DNA from: an uncultured Cryomorphaceae bacterium
GTDB taxonomy: Bacteria > Bacteroidota > Bacteroidia > Flavobacteriales > Schleiferiaceae
Length of the DNA: 64,000 nt
Assembly (NCBI GenBank): GCA_913049845.1
Contig: CAJWZE010000004.1
Coordinates: forward strand, 1-64,000
Direction of reading: 5' to 3'
Below, piece by piece: positions 58,653 to 64,000 of this stretch. A program made the position numbers and the translations under genes. The first letter of the stretch is position 1. The number at the start of each line of letters is the position of its first letter. The notes beneath the pieces are model-generated. The model was not told the origin of the DNA and made no database searches. It saw nothing but the letters and a program-made list of their open reading frames with translations.

Positions 58653-59213
58653 TTAAAGACACTTGAAGTATTCAAAAGGCTCCAAGCAATAATTGCAGGC
58701 GTATTGGCTTTTACAGGCAGTACTTCCATGCCTACTCAACATTCGCGTATCCTCACTTTTGCATTTGGGACAATTCACTTTTGGAGCTTCTTCAAACAAT
58801 ACCCGTTTATCGGCACTTTCATCGACGGGTGGAGCAATCCCATATTCCTCCATTTTTGCACGACCTTCTTCAGAAATCCAATCGGTGGTCCATGAGGGCT
58901 GTAGTTGCTGTTCTATTACAAATGGCAATCGCATGACATACATCGCCTCGCGAATATCCTGTTCCATTCGGTCCATCGCGGGACATCCAACATAGGTTGG
59001 GCTGATTGTAATTTTATATACAAAGCGAACACTTGACTCGGGAGTATCAGGGTGCGTAGTGTAGAATTTCTCTAAGGCATCTTTGTAGCGAGCGTCTTCC
59101 TTTTCAAGAACATCTACGCTTCTGAGAATTCCCATTTCGTGCAAGCTTAATACGGGTATCTCAGGGTCTTTAACCCTGCCAAGATGCTCATATATTCCCT
59201 GACTTCTGTTCAT
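58653..59213 (-). CDS. paaD: PaaD-like phenylacetate epoxidase-associated protein
   Basis: VKDPEIPVLSLHEMGILRSV and C-terminal Zn-ribbon-like CPKCKSEDTRMLSRHGSTACKSQYACNYCLEPFEYFKCL. Confidence 0.8.
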   Translation of the reverse strand: MNRSQGIYEHLGRVKDPEIPVLSLHEMGILRSVDVLEKEDARYKDALEKFYTTHPDTPESSVRFVYKITISPTYVGCPAMDRMEQDIREAMYVMRLPFVIEQQLQPSWTTDWISEEGRAKMEEYGIAPPVDESADKRVLFEEAPKVNCPKCKSEDTRMLSRHGSTACKSQYACNYCLEPFEYFKCL

Positions 59214-60539
59214 TTATCCGAATAATGCGCGAATTACGTCATTGCCGTTAGCGAAAATGAGCAATGCGAGGAGCAAGAAGAACCCGATTATCTGGGCAAT
59301 CTCGAGTACTTTGATTGAAGGCTTCTTACCGGTAATCATCTCTATTACTGTGAATACGACATGGCCGCCATCCAGCGCTGGAATCGGCAAGATGTTCAAG
59401 AATCCTAGCATGATACTTAGGAAGGCAGTAAACTCCCAAAAATGTTTCCAATCCCAAGCCTTTTCGTATTGCTGCAGGATGGTTAAGAAACCACCTACTT
59501 CCTTATATGCTTCTGTTTTAGGGTTGAAGATGAGTTTGAATTGACGAATGTATCCGTCTAATTTGGCAACAACTTCGTTACCCGCACCGCCAATGGCTGA
59601 AGTAAAATTGTATTTTTTGTTTTTAATCTCGTAGTATTTGAATACTGCAGTGGTATTATACACGTTCAATCGACCTGATTCAGGAAGTTTGAAAGTCAAT
59701 GTATCTGCTTTCCCATCGCGGAAGTATGTGAGATACACTTCTTTTCCGGCATAATCTGGTAGCGTCGATTTGTATTGGTCAAAAAACAACATTTCTTGAC
59801 CGTTCAAGCCCACAATACTATCGCCTACTTGCAAGCCGAGAGATTCTCCGAAGCTATTCTCAGCAAAGGAGCCTACCACATAGGGCATACGAGGCTTAAT
59901 TAAACCCGGGAATTTTTTCTCCTTAATCATCTTCTCAATAAATTCCACAGCGATTGGTATACGAACTTCTCTGCCGTCTCTTTCAACCACAATGTCTTCG
60001 CCTTGGCTCAAAAGTATTTCCAGAGCTGTTTCACTGTAGCTTTCTGGCGTGTAGTCGCCGATTCGTAGAACTTTATCGCCGTTCTCAAGACCCATTTCTA
60101 GACCTATTTCATTGGTCCATATTCCATTGACTAAGGAGTCATTTGGCAAGTAATCTTTACCGTAGTTCATCAAAAGAAATACATAGATGAAATAAGCAGT
60201 TAGGAAGTTCATAAATACTCCACCGGTCAACACTATAATACGCTGCCATGCTGGTTTTGCACGGAATTCCCATTCTTCCGCTTCCTCACCCAAGTTTTCG
60301 GTGTCCATGCTTTCGTCTACCATTCCTTCGATCTTTACATAACCGCCTAATGGAATCCATCCAATTCCCCACTCTGTTTCTCCAATTTGCTTTTTCAGTA
60401 GCGAAAACTTATAGTCAAAGAAGAGGTAGAACTTAGACACCTTGACACCAAAGTATTTGGCGGGCAAAAAGTGTCCGAATTCGTGAATAACAATAAGTAA
60501 AGAAAGTCCCAATAGGAACTGTGCGATTTGGATCAGCAT
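59214..60539 (-). CDS. rseP: RseP-type site-2 intramembrane metalloprotease
   Basis: VIHEFGHFLPAKYFGVKV, NILPIPALDGGHVVF, PDZ-like centre. Confidence 0.9.
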   Translation of the reverse strand: MLIQIAQFLLGLSLLIVIHEFGHFLPAKYFGVKVSKFYLFFDYKFSLLKKQIGETEWGIGWIPLGGYVKIEGMVDESMDTENLGEEAEEWEFRAKPAWQRIIVLTGGVFMNFLTAYFIYVFLLMNYGKDYLPNDSLVNGIWTNEIGLEMGLENGDKVLRIGDYTPESYSETALEILLSQGEDIVVERDGREVRIPIAVEFIEKMIKEKKFPGLIKPRMPYVVGSFAENSFGESLGLQVGDSIVGLNGQEMLFFDQYKSTLPDYAGKEVYLTYFRDGKADTLTFKLPESGRLNVYNTTAVFKYYEIKNKKYNFTSAIGGAGNEVVAKLDGYIRQFKLIFNPKTEAYKEVGGFLTILQQYEKAWDWKHFWEFTAFLSIMLGFLNILPIPALDGGHVVFTVIEMITGKKPSIKVLEIAQIIGFFLLLALLIFANGNDVIRALFG

Positions 60540-60628
60540 GCCGAAGAGCTTTTATTTAAGCTGTAAAAGTAACGCCTCGATGCTTAGAGTGTTTACCCTT
60601 AAACAGTATTAGCCACTAAAAAAGGTTT

Positions 60629-61828
60629 TTAAAATGTATTTTCTATCACGCCAAGCTCTTTGCCCACTTTAGTAAACGCAGCAATAGCGCGGTCTAAATG
60701 GCCTTTGTTATGACCAGCGCTCAACTGAACACGGATACGCGCTTGCTCTTTGGGCACTACTGGGTAAAAGAATCCGATGACGTAAATACCTTCCTTTAAT
60801 AGACGATCGGCAAACTCTTGGCTTAGCGCTGCATCGTATAACATTATAGGGATAATAGCGCTCTCCCCGTCTTTGTAATCAAATCCCGCAGCTTTGACAC
60901 CTTCCTTGAAGTAATTAATGTTCCACTCAAGCTTATCGCGCAATTCTGTGCTTTCGCTGAGAAGATTGAAGACTTCAATGGAAGCACCCACAATAGTAGG
61001 CGCCAACGAGTTTGAGAATAAATACGGTCTCGATTTTTGACGAAGCATCTCAATAATCTCCTTACGGCCTGTAGTAAAACCACCCATAGCACCGCCCAAG
61101 GCTTTACCGAGGGTCCCAGTAATGATGTCTACACGACCAAGTACATTTTTAAGCTCTATTGTACCTCGACCAGTTTTGCCAATAAATCCGGTGGCATGAC
61201 ATTCGTCTACCATCACCAAGGCGTTATACTTTTCAGCGAGGTCACAAATCTTGTCCAATTGTGCTACATAGCCGTCCATTGAGAACACGCCGTCGGTTAC
61301 GATAATTTTGAATCGGGCGCCGTCGGCAGCCTGAAGTTGTTTTTCAAGATCTGCGATGTCATTGTTGGCGTAGCGGAACCTTGCAGCCTTACATAAGCGA
61401 ACGCCGTCAATTATAGACGCGTGGTTCAAGCTGTCCGAAATGATGGCATCTGCGGCAGTCAACAGGGGCTCAAATACTCCGCCATTGGCGTCAAAAGCCG
61501 CTGCATACAGAATGGTATCTTCCGTATGGAGGAATTTGGCAATTTTCGCCTCGAGTTCCTTGTGAATGTCCTGCGTACCGCATATAAAGCGCACTGAACT
61601 CATTCCAAAGCCGTGTGTTTCGAGCGTTTTGTGTGCTGCTTCAAGTACGCGCGGGTGTGAGCTAAGCCCGAGGTAATTGTTAGCACAGAAGTTTAATACC
61701 TCCGCTCCCTCTGTGGTATTAATTACCGCATCTTGAGGAGTAGTAATAATGCGCTCTCTTTTGAACAGGCCTGCTTTTTCTATATTGGCCAATTCTTTTT
61801 GTAAGTGGTCTTTTAGGTCTCCGTACAT
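60629..61828 (-). CDS. kbl: Glycine C-acetyltransferase (2-amino-3-ketobutyrate CoA ligase)
   Basis: [62 protein letters not shown]. Confidence 0.9.
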   Translation of the reverse strand: MYGDLKDHLQKELANIEKAGLFKRERIITTPQDAVINTTEGAEVLNFCANNYLGLSSHPRVLEAAHKTLETHGFGMSSVRFICGTQDIHKELEAKIAKFLHTEDTILYAAAFDANGGVFEPLLTAADAIISDSLNHASIIDGVRLCKAARFRYANNDIADLEKQLQAADGARFKIIVTDGVFSMDGYVAQLDKICDLAEKYNALVMVDECHATGFIGKTGRGTIELKNVLGRVDIITGTLGKALGGAMGGFTTGRKEIIEMLRQKSRPYLFSNSLAPTIVGASIEVFNLLSESTELRDKLEWNINYFKEGVKAAGFDYKDGESAIIPIMLYDAALSQEFADRLLKEGIYVIGFFYPVVPKEQARIRVQLSAGHNKGHLDRAIAAFTKVGKELGVIENTF

Positions 61829-61857
61829 CTAGCTTGTATTTGGGTGTTGTCTTTTGC

Positions 61858-62766
61858 TTATTTCATAAAAGGCTGTTCTACCGCCCAATCGATGCTTTCT
61901 TTTAAGCAATCTAATGCGCGGTCGGCACTACAAACATCTTGTTCAATATAATAGTGTTTCATACCGCTTAGTTCAGCGTTTGCAAAAACTCGTTTCCAAT
62001 CAATCACACCTTGTCCTACAGGAACTTGATTCAAAGTGTCGGGAGCAAAATCCTTTACATGCCAAAGCGGGAACATGCCCGGGTATTTCTCAAACCATTT
62101 CACAGGGTCTTCGCCGGCAAAGGCCAACCAGTGTATGTCCATTTCAAATACAACGCCTTCTCCTTTTAAATTTTTGATGAGGTAGTCGTAAGGAACAGTG
62201 CCATTTTCGAGTGGTTGAAATTCAAATTCATGATTGTGCCAAGCAGCCACCATGCCGCGCTCTTTACAAGCCGTGCCCAAAGCTTTCAGGTAATTTATCA
62301 AGTGCTCATAGCCTTCAGCATTCCTCCAAGCCTCGCTCATCCACGGGATGACAACCCATTTCTGACCTAAAGCTTCAGCGGCATTTATAATATCTGGGAT
62401 GGTAGAAGTGTCTAACGTACCCACTTCATTCATAGCCAATTGCGTTGGCATATAATGCCCGCTCGGTGAACTTAACGAAGCACAGTCAATGGTCATCTTA
62501 AACTTCTCGGGACCTTGTCCAAAGAAGGATCCCCCCTTGTAGCCAAATGACTCTACTTGAACATAGCCCATCTTTCGTGTGGCTTGTAACGCTTCTTCAA
62601 TAGCCGAATCACTAACCATTTCTTCGCGAATGGTGTAAAGCTGATAACCCTTCTTGTAGGTCTCCATAGTCTGAGTTTCTCCTAAAGTAGGGTCAGAAGT
62701 ACTGTTATTACAGGCGATTAGGGTTGCAGCTCCCAAAAATGCGGCCGCGAAAGCGTTGGTTTTCAT
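61858..62766 (-). CDS. Sugar-phosphate isomerase/epimerase-like TIM-barrel lipoprotein
   Basis: LIAC lipobox; GYKGGSFFGQ, AAWHNHEFEFQPLENG, FEMDIHWLAFAGEDP, HVKDF. Confidence 0.8.
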   Translation of the reverse strand: MKTNAFAAAFLGAATLIACNNSTSDPTLGETQTMETYKKGYQLYTIREEMVSDSAIEEALQATRKMGYVQVESFGYKGGSFFGQGPEKFKMTIDCASLSSPSGHYMPTQLAMNEVGTLDTSTIPDIINAAEALGQKWVVIPWMSEAWRNAEGYEHLINYLKALGTACKERGMVAAWHNHEFEFQPLENGTVPYDYLIKNLKGEGVVFEMDIHWLAFAGEDPVKWFEKYPGMFPLWHVKDFAPDTLNQVPVGQGVIDWKRVFANAELSGMKHYYIEQDVCSADRALDCLKESIDWAVEQPFMK

Positions 62767-62819
62767 ATTTAGGCATTATTCAGGCCTTAAAATACCCGAA
62801 ATGTTTCAAATTTGCCTTC

Positions 62820-63182
62820 ATGAGAATTGACAAATTTCTTTGGTGTGTCCGTCTTTTTAAAACCCGCAGTATTTCTGTCGATCAGGTGCGTTCTAGTCGC
62901 GTCTTAATGGAGAATGTGACGGTGAAACCGTCTCGTGAGGTTAAAATTGGGGATGAAATCACTATTAAACGCCACGGTTTTGACCAAGTTTTTGAGGTAT
63001 TGTCCATTCCTAAGAGTCGTGTTGGTGCAAAGCTCGTAGAAGAGCTCGTCAAGGATATTACGCCTCAGGATGAGCTAGATAAGCAGGAATTTCTTCGATT
63101 AGCCCACAATGTAACCCGTAAAAAGGGGTTAGGAAGACCTACAAAAAAAGACCGTCGCGATTTGGACGATTTTACGGTCTAA
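62820..63182 (+). CDS. S4-domain RNA-binding protein (Hsp15-like)
   Basis: MRIDKFLWCVRLFKTRSISVDQV...VKPSREVKIGDEITIKR; start at 62820 rather than 62724. Confidence 0.85.
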   Translation: MRIDKFLWCVRLFKTRSISVDQVRSSRVLMENVTVKPSREVKIGDEITIKRHGFDQVFEVLSIPKSRVGAKLVEELVKDITPQDELDKQEFLRLAHNVTRKKGLGRPTKKDRRDLDDFTV

Positions 63183-63354
63183 AAGACCTATTTTGGAGCC
63201 TGTTCGGTTTCCTCAGGCATTAATTTTATTGGCTTTATAACGAAAATCAATAATTCTGTCCGGTTTTTGTCCGGTAAGGGTGGTTGTATACCTAAATACA
63301 ATTCAAGACTTTTGAATGTACATCAAACACTTTTAAAATAACTATAAGTCGATC

Positions 63355-64000
63355 ATGATTAACAACAAACACTTAATGTCGCTTGCTGCAACATTCGTTC
63401 TGGTGCTTTCTTCGTTTACGACGAGCGCTCAGTACAAAGGAGTAGTAATGGATGCGGCGGACAACTCACCTTTGCCTGGTGCGGTTGTAAACGCTGGCCA
63501 ACAATCCGCGATGACAGATATGGACGGTCGCTGGTCTCTAGATGTTTCGAAAGGAACGCAAGTATTCATTTCATTCGTTGGGTACGAGAGCAAAAGCATA
63601 ACGCTTTCTGACAACAAGCAAATTATTACAAAACTAAGCTATGATCAAGCTTCATCCACATTGGATGAGGTTGTTGTTGTTGGTTATGGGGTGCAGAAAA
63701 AATCAAACGTAACAGGAGCCATTTCCAGTGTGAAATCTGAAGATCTTGAGGACCTTCAATTACCGCGTATTGAAACCGCTCTCCAAGGCCGTACTTCCGG
63801 GGTAAGTGTTGTTCAAAGTTCAGGTCAGCCTGGTTCAGGTTCGGTCATCCGTATTCGCGGAACGTCTTCAATCAACGGTTCGGATCCGCTTTATGTAGTC
63901 GATGGTGTGATCATCGGTGGAGGAATTGATTTCTTGAACCCTGGTGATATTGAAACAATCGAGGTTTTAAAGGATGCTGCTTCTGCTGCAATCTATGGTG
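63355..64000 (+). CDS. SusC/RagA-type TonB-linked outer membrane protein, 3' truncated by the window end
   Basis: MINNKHLMSLAATFVLVLSSFTTSAQYKGVVMDAADNSPLPGAVVNAG...LDEVVVVGYGVQKKSNVTGAISSV...VIRIRGTSSINGSDPLYVVDGV; absent from the ORF track because no stop lies in the window. Confidence 0.9.
   Translation, partial: MINNKHLMSLAATFVLVLSSFTTSAQYKGVVMDAADNSPLPGAVVNAGQQSAMTDMDGRWSLDVSKGTQVFISFVGYESKSITLSDNKQIITKLSYDQASSTLDEVVVVGYGVQKKSNVTGAISSVKSEDLEDLQLPRIETALQGRTSGVSVVQSSGQPGSGSVIRIRGTSSINGSDPLYVVDGVIIGGGIDFLNPGDIETIEVLKDAASAAIYG

Overview
Bacteroidota-type chromosomal window, judged from T9SS type A and type B sorting domains, PorP/SprF, PorZ, GldH, SusC and DUF4837. No rRNA, tRNA, CRISPR array, transposase or phage gene was recognised. 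Main blocks: (1) the 3' part of a giant HYR/Ig-like repeat adhesin with a type A C-terminal domain, followed by an OmpA-family protein; (2) a large membrane protein of unknown function with a PKD/Ig-like domain; (3) cysC-cysD-cysN and an SLC13-type permease, separated by an accessory block holding a paralogous pair of small proteins, a basic coiled-coil protein, a possible 38-aa ORF and a 2-TM channel-like protein with a degenerate selectivity filter; (4) a cupin isomerase convergent with a nucleotide-sugar dehydrogenase; (5) four tandem exported or lipid-anchored proteins, at least partly NTF2/SnoaL-like; (6) a 1559-aa type B T9SS adhesin with PorP/SprF and PD40-SPOR partners; (7) a probable 3-keto-sugar (glycoside 3-oxidation) locus; (8) recO, an SPFH protein behind a phased A-tract region, and a TonB-dependent receptor; (9) pbp1A-porZ divergent from ricT-gldH; (10) housekeeping and catabolic genes (FAD/Fe-S oxidase, paaH/paaG-like, DUF4837, LysM transglycosylase, gatA, tatA, E1 fusion, paaD, rseP, kbl, S4 protein) and the start of a SusC gene truncated by the window end. 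The best candidates for something undescribed are the 10.6-13.2 kb accessory block and its channel-like protein. Also notable are the 26-bp inverted repeat inside the cupin gene, the three-domain super-period of the first adhesin and the phased A-tracts upstream of the SPFH gene. All family calls come from reading translations by eye; no database search was run.
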